Assembly (NCBI RefSeq): GCF_000478825.2
Contig: NZ_CP007542.1
Span: forward strand, 1,054,001-1,118,000
From: Synechocystis sp. PCC 6714
GTDB lineage: Bacteria; Cyanobacteriota; Cyanobacteriia; Cyanobacteriales; Microcystaceae
Length of the DNA stretch: 64,000 nucleotides
Direction of reading: 5' to 3'
Made by a program: the position numbers and the translations under genes. Below the pieces are notes generated by a model, which worked only from the letters and a program-made list of their open reading frames with translations, was not told where the DNA came from and did not search any database. Below, one piece after another: positions 27,695-37,501 of the stretch (its first letter is position 1; every line of letters starts with the position of its first letter).

Positions 27695-29176
27695 TCAAGA
27701 ACCTGTTTGTTTATCTACCCGCCAGACTCGAATACCTTGTCGGGGAATATAAACCGTCAGGGTTGTACGGTCAGCGCTGAGGGCCGAGGGGCCAAGGGGA
27801 AACCTGAGATCGCTCTTTGCCCTTTCCTCTGGTGGTTGTAAGTCCAGCTTTTGCCGAGCCTCCCCCGTTTGTGGATCCCACACCTGGAAAGCACCATCGC
27901 TACCCACAAAAATTCCCTGTTCCGTCCAATACAAAACTTCAGCCCGGTCAGCCTTGGCAATGCTCTTAATTTCCTTTGGCGATCGCCAATCCCAAATGGA
28001 AAGGGGTGAACCTTGACCCAGAGCAACGGCCAATTGTTCTCCATCGGGGGAAAATGCCAGGGATAAAACCCCCGCCGGCTGGTTACTGGTCAGGGCCGCA
28101 ATTTGTTTCTGGTCGCCCATATCCCAGATTTCAATGCGATCGCCGTAAAGTCCAGGGGGAAAAGCCAGTAAACGACCATCGGGGCTAACCGCAATGGGTA
28201 CACTTAATCGTTCCGTAGGGGCAAGGTCAGCATCAATGGTTTGTAATAATTTCCCAGTGTCTAAATCCCAAACCTTGAGGTTATGGGGTTCTGGCTCATT
28301 GGCCCAGGCATCCACCGATGCCAGAGTTACCAGCTTATTATCGGCGATCGGATAGGCCACTTCCCCTCCGTCTAAGCGCATTTGCACTCCACCGTTGGCC
28401 AAATTCCGCACTTGCACCTGTCGAACCGCCGCAGTGATTAACTGTTGGCCATCTTCACTAAATTCTAAGGATGAAAGAATATCTTTTAGGGTTACAGGGC
28501 CGTTGGGTTTTGTCCGAAAGGAATATAAAACTTTTCCACGGGGTAAATCCCAAATTTCAACCTTATCTTCCCCATATCTCACCGTCACCACCGCCAGCTG
28601 TTGACCACTATCACTGAGGGCAAGGTCTTTAGGCCCACTTTCATAACCCTTCAATTCAGCCACCACTGGAAAAGGATCACTCCCGGTCGGTTTGTCCATG
28701 ACCAGTGCCGGGGGAGCCAGGCCAACGTAAAGGATAACAGTTGCAAAAAAGTAGGTTAGCAGCAAGATAATACCAATTAACCTTTGCCGCCTAATTTGGG
28801 AAGACTGCTTAGTTGCAAGGGTTGCACCGATAATAGCCCCAGTAATAGAACCGAGGGGAGCCAAAAACACAAACATCATCAAAAACCAGAGTCCTCCGTA
28901 GGGCCCACCAACAAGGGAAGCTTGATTGGCTTCGATGGGCAACAGGCCGATGAGTACCATGCCAATGAAGGAACCGAATATGGCCGGTTTGATTAACCAT
29001 GCCCTGGGATTAGGGGAATCTGACAAATCCGATAAATTTTTTCCTCGCCAAATTAGAGTGGCGATCCAGCCCACCACTACCCCCACAACACTGGCGATTA
29101 CAAAGCTAACCAGGGTCATGCGTAAAAGTTTAGGCAAAACCAATGTTATGAATGTGTCTAGGTTTAAATAGCTCAT
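27695..29176 (-). CDS. Membrane-anchored WD40-repeat protein
   Basis: A 493-residue protein with about four hydrophobic helices in residues 1-160 and a beta-propeller of WD40 type from about residue 190. Repeat units end in WD-like dipeptides (KVEIWDLPRGKVLYSF, LKVWDLDTGKLLQTI, RIEIWDMGDQKQIAAL, LSIWDWRSPKEI, FQVWDPQTGEARQKL, IRVWRVDKQ). The propeller probably binds protein partners near the membrane; the target and process are unknown. It is monocistronic as far as can be seen. Confidence 0.82.
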   Translation of the reverse strand: MSYLNLDTFITLVLPKLLRMTLVSFVIASVVGVVVGWIATLIWRGKNLSDLSDSPNPRAWLIKPAIFGSFIGMVLIGLLPIEANQASLVGGPYGGLWFLMMFVFLAPLGSITGAIIGATLATKQSSQIRRQRLIGIILLLTYFFATVILYVGLAPPALVMDKPTGSDPFPVVAELKGYESGPKDLALSDSGQQLAVVTVRYGEDKVEIWDLPRGKVLYSFRTKPNGPVTLKDILSSLEFSEDGQQLITAAVRQVQVRNLANGGVQMRLDGGEVAYPIADNKLVTLASVDAWANEPEPHNLKVWDLDTGKLLQTIDADLAPTERLSVPIAVSPDGRLLAFPPGLYGDRIEIWDMGDQKQIAALTSNQPAGVLSLAFSPDGEQLAVALGQGSPLSIWDWRSPKEIKSIAKADRAEVLYWTEQGIFVGSDGAFQVWDPQTGEARQKLDLQPPEERAKSDLRFPLGPSALSADRTTLTVYIPRQGIRVWRVDKQTGS

Positions 29177-29605
29177 CAGTTTTGGCCAGATGGGGATTAC
29201 AAAGAAAAAAGGTCAACTAAGCTTAAAATTTTGTTTACAAATCTTTAAATTTTTTCCTAACTAATATCGACCAACTGAAGTTAAAGCAACATCAATGAGA
29301 TTTTATCTGTTTTTTCTCCCAACCAGGCGTTGGAAAGGCTTTATCAATAGACTCTGACAACTTTTCCCCAAACCCAGGGGAACCGGATAGATTGTTCATT
29401 TTCTCTGAATTCCTCGGCTATGGGTTGACTATTATTTATACATCCCTGGCAAGGTTGACTACAATACCAATACAATCAACTTGGATTAGTAGAATAGTAA
29501 TTGCCTGTCTTCTATATTTAAGCAAAGCAGTTTATCATCAACCACTAAAGCAACATAAATATTTTAGTAAATCTTTACTTTAGAGTTTTTGGAAACTTAA
29601 GTTAA
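29177..29605. other. Intergenic region with no convincing gene
   Basis: About 430 bp, AT-rich. It should hold the promoter of the WD40 gene (minus) and that of the small membrane protein (plus). A 63-codon open frame at 29392-29583 is hydrophobic in part but shows no family signature and is not called. Confidence 0.4.
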
Positions 29606-30037
29606 ATGTTGTTACCCAATCAAATTCCTTTTCTTTTTAGTCAAAAAATTCAGATTGGACAACTAAATATACCAGTCGGAATATTTTTTTACTTACTGGC
29701 ATGTTCCTCTGTTGTTGCAATTTTAAACTATAAATATCTACAAAAGTATAATCAGCTAATAACATATATCAAAAGACATTACCCAGACACCTATGAACAA
29801 ATACGCCACAGACCAGACGTGGCAGGCATAGGCTATTCCAAAGGCTATAAGCGCTTAACACCATTGATTAAACTTTCCAAGGGCATAGATGAGTTTAACG
29901 ACCCCAAGCTAAGTAAAATGTTGTTTGATTTTATTGAATTTGATAGAAGCTTCATGATTTTTAGCTCAGCTTTGATAGTTTTCATGATTATTGTTGGCTT
30001 AACCATTGGCATCTATTTATTCACATCTACAAATTGA
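29606..30037 (+). CDS. Small two-helix membrane protein of unknown function
   Basis: A 143-residue protein with one hydrophobic helix at about residues 22-40 (IPVGIFFYLLACSSVVAIL), a charged loop rich in Lys, Arg and Tyr (IRHRPDVAGIGYSKGYKRL), and a second helix at about 116-137. I do not recognise a family. Base composition is AT-richer than the neighbours, and it lies next to a miniature element and a transposase remnant, so it may be an accessory gene. The reading frame is open and codon use is plausible. Confidence 0.5.
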   Translation: MLLPNQIPFLFSQKIQIGQLNIPVGIFFYLLACSSVVAILNYKYLQKYNQLITYIKRHYPDTYEQIRHRPDVAGIGYSKGYKRLTPLIKLSKGIDEFNDPKLSKMLFDFIEFDRSFMIFSSALIVFMIIVGLTIGIYLFTSTN

Positions 30038-30237
30038 TAATTATCGTCAATTTTTTAACGCAATGGTTTTTATTGGTGTTTTGCTCTAATTAACTGACAA
30101 AGTTTGCTGGGCAATGGGACATCGGTTGGCAATGGGGAATTTTGAAAAATGAATCATCTTGTTTCCTTTGAGTAATGATGGGGAGAATATCACTTCCTTC
30201 AATAGCCGAAAATTTATCTCCTTCCCAGAAGGGAGTG

Positions 30238-30331
30238 TATAGTTGACTTAATTGAAAGTAAGACAGTGACCGGAGCTAAAAGCGTTTTTGGTAAAGACCT
30301 TAGCCGTCTAAATTTTACTTTGATTGAATAT
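30238..30331 (-). repeat. 95-bp miniature element, copy 2 (inverted)
   Basis: Reads TATAGTTGACTTAATTGAAA at its left edge and TTTGATTGAATATA at its right edge, the reverse complement of the other three copies. It lies 150 bp before an IS630 transposase fragment. Confidence 0.72.
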
Positions 30332-30455
30332 AAATTGATGCAGTGATGGCAGAAGTTGACATTTGATGAAAACTTGCTGATTAAAATCTTGTTAAGACTC
30401 CTATTGCCCTTTATTTGCTCTGCCTTGGTGGCCTGTAGCCTTTCTCCCGATGCTG

Positions 30456-30484
30456 TCCTAACTTACACAATCTTTGCTATAGCA
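30456..30484 (+). repeat. Direct repeat left of IS630 fragment
   Basis: TCCTAACT, six variable bases, then ATCTTTGCTATAGCA. It is repeated at 30641-30669 with a few changes, so the transposase fragment lies between two 29-bp direct repeats. Confidence 0.65.
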
Positions 30485-30640
30485 AAAGTCGGGTGTGAGG
30501 TTATATTCTCGCCACCATATTCACCAGACTTGAACAAAATTGAGAAGTTTTGGATAAAGCTAAAGTGTTATGTTTCTCGGTGGATTAGCAATGGAGAGTC
30601 GCTTATTTCTTTTACATTAAATATAGGCTTGAGAAAGCCA
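30479..30640 (+). pseudogene. IS630-family transposase C-terminal remnant
   Basis: About 54 codons from AKVGCEVIFSPPYSPDLNKI through EKFWIKLKCYVSRWISNGES. The PPYSPDLNxIEKFWxxLK motif carries the last acidic residue of the IS630/Tc1 DDE catalytic triad. The N-terminal two thirds are absent, so it cannot be active. A related fragment lies at 46841-46992 on the other strand. Confidence 0.8.
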
Positions 30641-30669
30641 TCCTAACTATCTCGATCTTTGCTATATCA
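30641..30669 (+). repeat. Direct repeat right of IS630 fragment
   Basis: TCCTAACT, six variable bases, then ATCTTTGCTATATCA. It pairs with 30456-30484. Confidence 0.65.
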
Positions 30670-30691
30670 ATCTAATTCTTGATAATATTGT

Positions 30692-31960
30692 TCACCGTTC
30701 TACCGACAGATACCGGCTAGCCTGGGGTAGATTGTAGTGTAGTAATGCACGGTCTTGGCGATCCAGGTTATAAACAGGTAAATCCTCAACGGAACAATTC
30801 AATGCTGCCCTAATCTCTTCTCCCAAAGCCTTGGCCAGCAAAGGCACAACGGAGTTACCGATTTCCCGAAAGCCGTGCCAGATGGTGTTGTGGAACTGGA
30901 ACCAATCCGGATAGGTATGGAGTCTTGCGGCTTCTCTAATAGTAATACATCTAGGTAAAGCGTAGTGTATTGGCCTGGGAGCAGTGTAAGCACCCTTATC
31001 ACTAGCAGTGCCGGCCCTTAAGGTATTACATAAACCAGTTTTTGATAAACGTAAAAACCGACTGGTTTTTTCTACCGTGCCAGGGATAGTATCGGCAAAT
31101 CTTTTTATTGATTTTTCAGTATGTTGAGAACCAATATGGCCATAAACTAAATTATTGACTCGACGCTTATGGCAGAGGGAAAATGCTCCGTTTGCGTTGA
31201 TGGCATAGCTTTTTCTGAGGGCTGAATAGTCTAATAAATCTGCCGAAATACCCAGATCTTCTCCTACTAAATAGGGTGTATGTTTAATTAGATCATCAAT
31301 GGCTTCCCCACAGGTAAATAGAGGTTTACAAGCTATGTTAGAAATTAATTTTCCAGAACAATTATTTTGTTTTAATTCAGCAAGGTCAAAATGAAATGGA
31401 AGGGGATAAGTGACAGGCTTGACATCTTTTCTGGAGCCGAGAATGATTAACCTTTTTCGTTTTTGGGGAGCACCGTAAAGGGATGCGTCCATTACTAAAA
31501 TTGGTTTTTCTATATGGTAGCCAATGGTTTCAAATTCGCTAATCAACTCTTCTAAAAATTTTTTATGTTTCCCCGATTGGATGCCCGGAACATTTTCAAA
31601 TAAAAAATATTTGGGTTTGATATCCCGAATCATTCTCACATATTCAAACACCAACGAGTTACGAGGGTCATCCAACTGCCTTTTACCCATGAGGGAAAAT
31701 CCTTGGCAGGGAGGGCCTCCGGCAATCAGATCTATGTCATTTGAGTAACCTTTATTATTTAACTTTCTCAGAATTTCGCCCGCAGTTACCAGAGCAATAT
31801 CCCGACAAATAGTAACACCATAGGGGAAATTGTGATGATGCACCAAACAATGTACGGCATCAAATTCCACCGCGGCGACAATATCAAATCCAGCGGCTTC
31901 TAAACCCAAGGACATGCCGCCACAGCCCGCAAACAAGTCGATGGCAATGGGTCTGGCCAT
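30692..31960 (-). CDS. DNA (cytosine-5) methyltransferase, probable CGATCG specificity
   Basis: A 422-residue C5 DNA methyltransferase. Motifs in order: I, IDLFAGCGGMSLGLEAAGF; IV, GGPPCQGFS with catalytic Cys85; VI, LFENVPG; VIII, QKRKRLIILG; X, GNSVVPLLAKALGEE. It matches what I remember of M.Ssp6803I, which methylates CGATCG, the HIP1 core, and in PCC 6803 likewise lies next to guaA. No restriction endonuclease gene is adjacent, so it looks solitary. Specificity is inferred from that resemblance. guaA ends 98 bp upstream on the same strand. Confidence 0.92.
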   Translation of the reverse strand: MARPIAIDLFAGCGGMSLGLEAAGFDIVAAVEFDAVHCLVHHHNFPYGVTICRDIALVTAGEILRKLNNKGYSNDIDLIAGGPPCQGFSLMGKRQLDDPRNSLVFEYVRMIRDIKPKYFLFENVPGIQSGKHKKFLEELISEFETIGYHIEKPILVMDASLYGAPQKRKRLIILGSRKDVKPVTYPLPFHFDLAELKQNNCSGKLISNIACKPLFTCGEAIDDLIKHTPYLVGEDLGISADLLDYSALRKSYAINANGAFSLCHKRRVNNLVYGHIGSQHTEKSIKRFADTIPGTVEKTSRFLRLSKTGLCNTLRAGTASDKGAYTAPRPIHYALPRCITIREAARLHTYPDWFQFHNTIWHGFREIGNSVVPLLAKALGEEIRAALNCSVEDLPVYNLDRQDRALLHYNLPQASRYLSVER

Positions 31961-32058
31961 GGTTTTTCGGTTTTCTGCTAATGCCTAAATTTGACTGCGT
32001 TGCTTAAATTCGTTGCTTAAAATTGGGGAATTTACTTACATCTTCCCCATTGTTGTCA

Positions 32059-33687
32059 TCATTCCCATTCAATGGTGCCAGGGGGCTTAGAAGTAATGTC
32101 ATAAACCACCCGGTTAACTCCTTTGACTTCGTTGACAATGCGGTTGGAAATAGCTTCGAGAATATCGTAGGGAACCCGAGCCCAATCGGCGGTCATGCCA
32201 TCCTCACTGGTGATGAAGCGTAGGACAACTGGATGGGCATAGGTGCGTTTGTCGCCCATTACCCCCACACTCCGGATGGGTAACAGTACAGCAAAGGCCT
32301 GCCAATAATCATGGTAAATACCCCGTTTGGAAATTTCGTCCCGCACAATGAAGTCCGCATCCCGCAAAATATTGAGCCGCTCTGAGGTGACTTCGCCAAT
32401 GATGCGAATGGCTAGGCCTGGACCAGGGAAAGGATGACGACGGACAATTTCCTCTGGCAGTCCAATGGATCTTCCTAATTTTCGTACTTCGTCTTTGAAT
32501 AGTTTGCGGAGGGGTTCCACCAGCTTAAAGCGGAGATTTTTGGGTAAGCCCCCAACATTGTGGTGACTTTTAATTTTCACCGCCACCCGTTCGCCGGTTT
32601 TGGGGTCCACATTGCTGTCAGCCGACTCAATTACGTCGGGATAAAGGGTCCCCTGGGCTAGGTAATCAAAGGGCCCAAGGCGGTTAGATTCTTCTTCAAA
32701 AACCTGGATGAATTCGTGGCCAATCAGCCGACGCTTTTCTTCGGGATCGGTCACCCCTTCCAGTTGCTTGAGGAAACGATCACGGGCGTTGACGTATTGA
32801 ACGGGAATGTGGAATTGGTGATCAAATAGTTCCACTAACCTTTCCGGCTCCCCTTTACGCATGAAGCCTTGGTCAATGAACATGCAGGTGAGGTTATCCC
32901 CGATCGCCCGATGGAGCAGAAAAGCTAAAGTGGAGGAATCTACCCCACCGGATAGGGCCAGCAGTACTCGGCGATCGCCTACTTGGGCCCGCACTTCCCG
33001 TATGGATTCTTCAATGAAAGCGGCGGTGGTCCAAGTGGGTTCACAATGGCAAATGTGGTAAACAAAGTTACGAATGAGGGCAATGCCCCCCACAGAATGC
33101 ACCACTTCCGGGTGAAACTGCACCCCAAACAAAGCCTTTTGATGATCGGCGATCGCCGCACAGGGAGTATTGTCCGTGTGGGCTAGAATTTCAAAGCCGG
33201 TCGGCAGATCCACACAGGAATCTCCGTGGCTCATCCACATGGTACTGTCGTTTTCTACATTGGTGAGCAAATCAGTAGGGTCGTCAATGTGCAAGCTTGC
33301 TTTGCCATATTCCCCCCGCTTGGCCCGCTCCACCCGGCCGCCCAATTGTTTAACCATCAGTTGCATGCCGTAGCAGACCCCCAACACAGGAACCCCCAAC
33401 TGGAAAATTTCCGGGTCACATTGGGGTGCTCCCTGGTCGTACACGGAACTGGGACCGCCGGAAAGAATGATGCCTTTGGGCTTAATCTCCCGTAACTGCT
33501 CCGCTGTGGTGCGGTAGGACAAAACTTCGGAATAAACTTCAGTTTCCCGGATGCGTCGGGCAATCAGTTCTGAATATTGGGAACCAAAATCTAAAATAAC
33601 AATGATCTGCCCCTTGAGGCGATCGGATATGCTGTCTGGCACAGAATGGTCGTTTACAACGGGAGGAATGGGGATTTGGGTAGTCAC
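32059..33687 (-). CDS. guaA: GMP synthase (glutamine-hydrolysing)
   Basis: Converts XMP to GMP using glutamine and ATP. The 542-residue protein has an N-terminal class I glutamine amidotransferase domain (GVCYGMQLM with nucleophile Cys105, and FGVQFHPEV) and an ATP-pyrophosphatase domain with the P-loop [14 protein letters not shown], ending with the dimerisation domain ([14 protein letters not shown]). The ~20-residue N-terminal extension before the amidotransferase core is ordinary for cyanobacteria. The DNA methyltransferase gene lies downstream. Confidence 0.97.
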   Translation of the reverse strand: MTTQIPIPPVVNDHSVPDSISDRLKGQIIVILDFGSQYSELIARRIRETEVYSEVLSYRTTAEQLREIKPKGIILSGGPSSVYDQGAPQCDPEIFQLGVPVLGVCYGMQLMVKQLGGRVERAKRGEYGKASLHIDDPTDLLTNVENDSTMWMSHGDSCVDLPTGFEILAHTDNTPCAAIADHQKALFGVQFHPEVVHSVGGIALIRNFVYHICHCEPTWTTAAFIEESIREVRAQVGDRRVLLALSGGVDSSTLAFLLHRAIGDNLTCMFIDQGFMRKGEPERLVELFDHQFHIPVQYVNARDRFLKQLEGVTDPEEKRRLIGHEFIQVFEEESNRLGPFDYLAQGTLYPDVIESADSNVDPKTGERVAVKIKSHHNVGGLPKNLRFKLVEPLRKLFKDEVRKLGRSIGLPEEIVRRHPFPGPGLAIRIIGEVTSERLNILRDADFIVRDEISKRGIYHDYWQAFAVLLPIRSVGVMGDKRTYAHPVVLRFITSEDGMTADWARVPYDILEAISNRIVNEVKGVNRVVYDITSKPPGTIEWE

Positions 33688-33912
33688 GGCGATCGGCAGT
33701 CAGGAATTTATACTGGAGGTGAGGGCGAATCCCCAGGCAAACCTCAGAGAGACTAGATTCGTGGTGTCGTTTCGGGGTCTAACTGACGGCAAGGCCATGG
33801 TCGTCAACAATCCCAGTATTCTAACCCAATACCTGGAGCCCAGAATGACCCACGGCAAATCTGCGCTAAGATGGGGGCGGAAAATTGCAGAAATTCTTCG
33901 CGAAGATTCCCT

Positions 33913-33997
33913 GGAGAGGTGGCAGAGCGGTTGAATGCGGCAGACTCGAAATCTGTTTTGGGGCAACTCAACGGGGGTTCGAATCCCCCCCTCTCCG
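33913..33997 (+). tRNA. tRNA-Ser (anticodon CGA)
   Basis: An 85-nt class II tRNA. The acceptor stem GGAGAGG pairs with CCTCTCC. The anticodon stem is CAGA/TCTG around the loop CTCGAAA, giving anticodon CGA, which reads UCG. A long variable arm precedes the T arm GGGGGTTCGAATCCCCC. CCA is not encoded. It lies divergent from guaA. Confidence 0.95.
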
Positions 33998-34208
33998 TAG
34001 CTAAAATAATCCTTAACCCATTCATGTAGGTTCGATGGATTGGTGGCAGTTTGGGCCGATGATTACCCGACCTTCTTCCTAACTTCCTTGACCCTAGCTT
34101 GACAGAATTGATGTTAATGCAGTAGGAAAGGGCTTGTTGCCGAAACTATTCTCTTGTTAAGCTGGTCTTTTTTAATCAGATTCGGTCTCCCCGTGCCTAC
34201 CCACCGCC

Positions 34209-36869
34209 GTGTTTAAATCCTTCTCCCGCAAACTTAAGCGCTCCACTGTCAACTTTCTCCACCAGTTAGCGAACACATTGGAAGTGGAGGAAGGGGGTCA
34301 ATCTTCGGCGATCGAGGAAAAGGCTCTCCCCATTGAACAAGATTTTGAGTCCGAAGCAGAAAATTCCGTCGATGGTGATGATGAGTTGATCCCCCCTGTT
34401 GACGCCAATGCCACCAAAGTTGAACCTGGTTATGGCAGGGGAAGGGAGATGGTTACAGCCATCAATATTCAAAATGTTCAACACCATAGCTCAGCTAATG
34501 GGATAGTGTCACCGGAGCAAAGCAAAAAAAGCAAAAGTGGTGATGGTGGTCTAGGCCCATCCTCCAATCTTCCTGAAGAAATTAACCCTGTTCCCCCATC
34601 TTCTGCGACCGCCACATTGGAGCGGGGTAGCCGTCGCCGTCGACGCAGAAAAAAAGTTAAGAATAAGCAGTCCAAAACCCCCCTTGCCTTGGCCACAGGA
34701 CTGAAAACCTTTGGGCGCTCGGTTTCCCGATTGACCCAACAGCCTCGATTTTGGTTTGTGTTTGGCTTTGGTCTGGGGGCTGGGATGGGGACTTCCGCTT
34801 TGGTTTGGGGTTTTTATCAGTTGGAGACCATGACCCAAGTAGCGATCGCCGATGTGGTGACCTATGCTCCTCCGGGCACTATGACCATCAAAGCAGCCAA
34901 TGGTGCCATTCTCCAGGAAATTGGTAATGTTAGCCACGATAAGCTCACCATGGGTAAAATTCCCCCCCTCATTGAGCAAGCGTTCATTGCCAGTGAAGAT
35001 AGTCGCTTTCGGGAACACCGGGGCATTGATCCCCAGGGCATCATTCGGGCTTCCCTATCCAATGTGCAATCAGGGGATGTGGTGCAAGGAGCGAGCACCA
35101 TTACTCAACAGTTGGCCCGCCTGGTTTTTCTCACCCAAGACCGCACCCTAGCCCGCAAATTGAGGGAAGTGCGACTGGCGCAAAAAATTGAAACGGCTTT
35201 GCCCAAAGATCAAATTCTGGAACGCTATTTGAATCTGATCTATCTCGGCTCTGGGGCTTACGGTGTGGCGGATGCGGCCCATGCTTATTTCAGTAAGGCA
35301 CCGGAGGATTTGACCCTAGGGGAAGCGGCTACTTTAGCAGGGGTAGTGCCGGCCCCGAGCGTTTATTCTCCCCGACAAAATTTGGAACTGGCCACCCGTC
35401 GCCGCAATGAAGTGCTGAATCGCATGGCGGAAGTAGGTTTTATCACCCCCGCAGAGGCCCAGACGGCGATCGCCGAACCATTGGTACTTAAACCCAGTCC
35501 CCTGAAGCGCTTTAACCGGGAAGCGGAATTCTTTGCTGATTACATTTTGGATGAGTTGAGGGCCAAAGTACCGGAAGAAGAACTCCAACAGGGGGGGATA
35601 ACGGTGAACACCACCCTCAATCAACAATGGCAAGAAGAAGCTCAAACCATCCTCAGTGATGCAGTGCAAAAATATGGCCGTTGGCAACGGTTTTCTGAAG
35701 GGGCCATGGTGGCTATGGATCCCCGCACCGGGGCCATCAAAATGATGGTGGGGGGCAAAGATTACAACACTAGTCAATTTAACCGGGTGACCCAGGCCAA
35801 ACGGCAACCGGGCTCCACCTTTAAACCCATTCTTTACGGAGCGGCGATCGCCGCCGGCATTTCCCCCAACAAAAGTTATCCCAATGTGCCCATTGATATT
35901 GGTGGTTACCAACCGGCCAACTATGGCGATCGCTATACTGGCGGCAACATGTCCCTGGGGGATGCCCTCACCAGTTCTGTCAATGTGGTAGCGGTGCGCT
36001 TACTGCTGGATGTGGGCTGGAATCCAGTGATCAATTTGGCCCGAAAAATGGGTGTTACTTCCAAGCTCGAACCCACCTACTCCTTGGCCTTGGGAGCTTG
36101 GGAAATGACTCCGTTGGAAATGACCAGTGCCTACGGGACCTTCGCCAATAAGGGCACCCATGTGCAACCCTACGCCATCCAAAATGTGGTCAACGCCAAA
36201 GGGGAAGTAGTGTATAAGGCAAAGCATAAGCAAACCCAAGCTTTAGATCCCGAAAGCAATGCCATCCTCACTTCCATGATGCGCCGCGTAGTGACTTCCG
36301 GCACTGGTCGCCCAGCCCAATTAGGCGATCGCCAAGTGGCAGGGAAAACTGGCACATCGGATGAAGCAAAGGATCTTTGGTTTATTGGTTATATACCCCA
36401 ACTGGTTACGGGGGTATGGTTAGGCAATGACAATAGTCGACCCACCAATGGGGCTAGCACCACCGCCGCCATGGTTTGGGGACAATTTATGCGGGATGCC
36501 ACCAAGGGGATGCCCGTGGAGTCCTTTCCTGCCCTGCCCAAAAATCTAGACCAGCGCAAACCCAGCATTAAGGCTGAACCCATCAAACGTCGAGTCAGAG
36601 CCCTTGCTCCTCCCAGCTCACCGGATAGAGAAGAGCAAACCACCAATGATCAACCCCGCCGTCGCCGTCGTAGTCAGACCAACAATACCCAGGCGGCTAG
36701 TAATACTTCTCCTCCCAGGGCATCGGCATCGGCCCCAGCTTCTGCGCCGTCAGCCCCTCCAAGGACAATCAGTGCCCCAGCCCCGGCTTCCGTACCCGCC
36801 GCTTCTTCCACCGCTCCCCCTGCTGATAGTGGATTACCGGCTCCCCCCTCAGCCCGCAAATCGGAATGA
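34209..36869 (+). CDS. Class A penicillin-binding protein (bifunctional transglycosylase/transpeptidase)
   Basis: Polymerises and cross-links peptidoglycan. The 886-residue protein starts at GTG and has a long charged cytoplasmic N-terminus including an Arg/Lys cluster near residue 145, a transmembrane helix at about 181-203, a GT51 domain with the catalytic motif IASEDSRFREHRGID (Glu263) and STITQQLARL, and a transpeptidase domain with SxxK at Ser536 (PGSTFKPILYG), SxN in TSSVNVVAV and GKTGTSDEAKD. The last ~110 residues are a low-complexity Pro/Ala/Ser-rich tail, probably disordered in the periplasm. It is of the PBP1 type; which PCC 6803 paralogue it matches is not certain. Confidence 0.93.
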   Translation: MFKSFSRKLKRSTVNFLHQLANTLEVEEGGQSSAIEEKALPIEQDFESEAENSVDGDDELIPPVDANATKVEPGYGRGREMVTAINIQNVQHHSSANGIVSPEQSKKSKSGDGGLGPSSNLPEEINPVPPSSATATLERGSRRRRRRKKVKNKQSKTPLALATGLKTFGRSVSRLTQQPRFWFVFGFGLGAGMGTSALVWGFYQLETMTQVAIADVVTYAPPGTMTIKAANGAILQEIGNVSHDKLTMGKIPPLIEQAFIASEDSRFREHRGIDPQGIIRASLSNVQSGDVVQGASTITQQLARLVFLTQDRTLARKLREVRLAQKIETALPKDQILERYLNLIYLGSGAYGVADAAHAYFSKAPEDLTLGEAATLAGVVPAPSVYSPRQNLELATRRRNEVLNRMAEVGFITPAEAQTAIAEPLVLKPSPLKRFNREAEFFADYILDELRAKVPEEELQQGGITVNTTLNQQWQEEAQTILSDAVQKYGRWQRFSEGAMVAMDPRTGAIKMMVGGKDYNTSQFNRVTQAKRQPGSTFKPILYGAAIAAGISPNKSYPNVPIDIGGYQPANYGDRYTGGNMSLGDALTSSVNVVAVRLLLDVGWNPVINLARKMGVTSKLEPTYSLALGAWEMTPLEMTSAYGTFANKGTHVQPYAIQNVVNAKGEVVYKAKHKQTQALDPESNAILTSMMRRVVTSGTGRPAQLGDRQVAGKTGTSDEAKDLWFIGYIPQLVTGVWLGNDNSRPTNGASTTAAMVWGQFMRDATKGMPVESFPALPKNLDQRKPSIKAEPIKRRVRALAPPSSPDREEQTTNDQPRRRRRSQTNNTQAASNTSPPRASASAPASAPSAPPRTISAPAPASVPAASSTAPPADSGLPAPPSARKSE

Positions 36870-36901
36870 TCAACCCTAAAACTGATGTCAAGGAATTTTA
36901 T

Positions 36902-37501
36902 CTAAGTAATTTGGTATTGATGCTGCTCCACGGCAATGCTGGGGATTAGGTTTACTTTGCCTATGAGTTCGACAAAATACAACTCCACCCTTAAATCTGA
37001 GTAACGCCGACGAATTTCTGCTTCAGCTTGGTGGAGATAAGGGCTATGGAAACCTTGCTCCGACTGGCGATCGCCAAAGGGTTGGGGATGAACTCTAGCA
37101 TAGGCTCCACAATCTTCATGATCGAAAATAATCACCTTATTGATGTTGTGTAACTGTTTGGACAGGGCCAACTGATCCCAAAATGTTTCTGCTTCAGCAG
37201 GGTGGGGGAAACCAGTCAAAGCGAGGGAAGCCCCCGCCAACGCAACCCAATCATAGGCTTGGTCCAAATTTTGCCGGCTCAGAAAAGAGCGCTGGTGGTC
37301 GAGGAAACGAAAATCAATGCAACTGAGCACCAACGCCTGGGCTTGGTATGGATTCGGCAGCTGGGAGGAAGTAACCAAGGGTGTTAATCCCAGCATTCCA
37401 CTCGCAGCCACACCGCGGAGAAAACTGCGACGGGAAATAGAGTTCGTTGGCGAGCAACAAGCACAGAAAGAATGATGAGGGGCTTTAATCGGTGGAGCCA
37501 T
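36902..37501 (-). CDS. Tat-exported beta-carbonic-anhydrase-like protein
   Basis: A 199-residue protein with a twin-arginine signal (SRRSFLRGVAASGMLGL, residues 23-39). The mature part keeps the zinc-site pattern of beta-carbonic anhydrases: Cys61, Asp63 and Arg65 in LSCIDFRF, and His128 and Cys131 in IFDHEDCGAY. It is shorter than typical beta enzymes and the rest is divergent, so it may be an enzyme or a zinc-binding relative. It ends 32 nt from the penicillin-binding protein stop on the opposite strand. Annotating it as an active carbonic anhydrase would go beyond the evidence. Confidence 0.78.
   Translation of the reverse strand: MAPPIKAPHHSFCACCSPTNSISRRSFLRGVAASGMLGLTPLVTSSQLPNPYQAQALVLSCIDFRFLDHQRSFLSRQNLDQAYDWVALAGASLALTGFPHPAEAETFWDQLALSKQLHNINKVIIFDHEDCGAYARVHPQPFGDRQSEQGFHSPYLHQAEAEIRRRYSDLRVELYFVELIGKVNLIPSIAVEQHQYQIT

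Noticed and set aside
29392-29583. 63-codon hydrophobic frame
   Set aside because: No family resemblance and no translation signals; AT-rich spacer can produce such a frame by chance.
36600-36860. Low-complexity repeat region
   Set aside because: It is the coding sequence of the Pro/Ala/Ser-rich tail of the penicillin-binding protein, not a mobile repeat.
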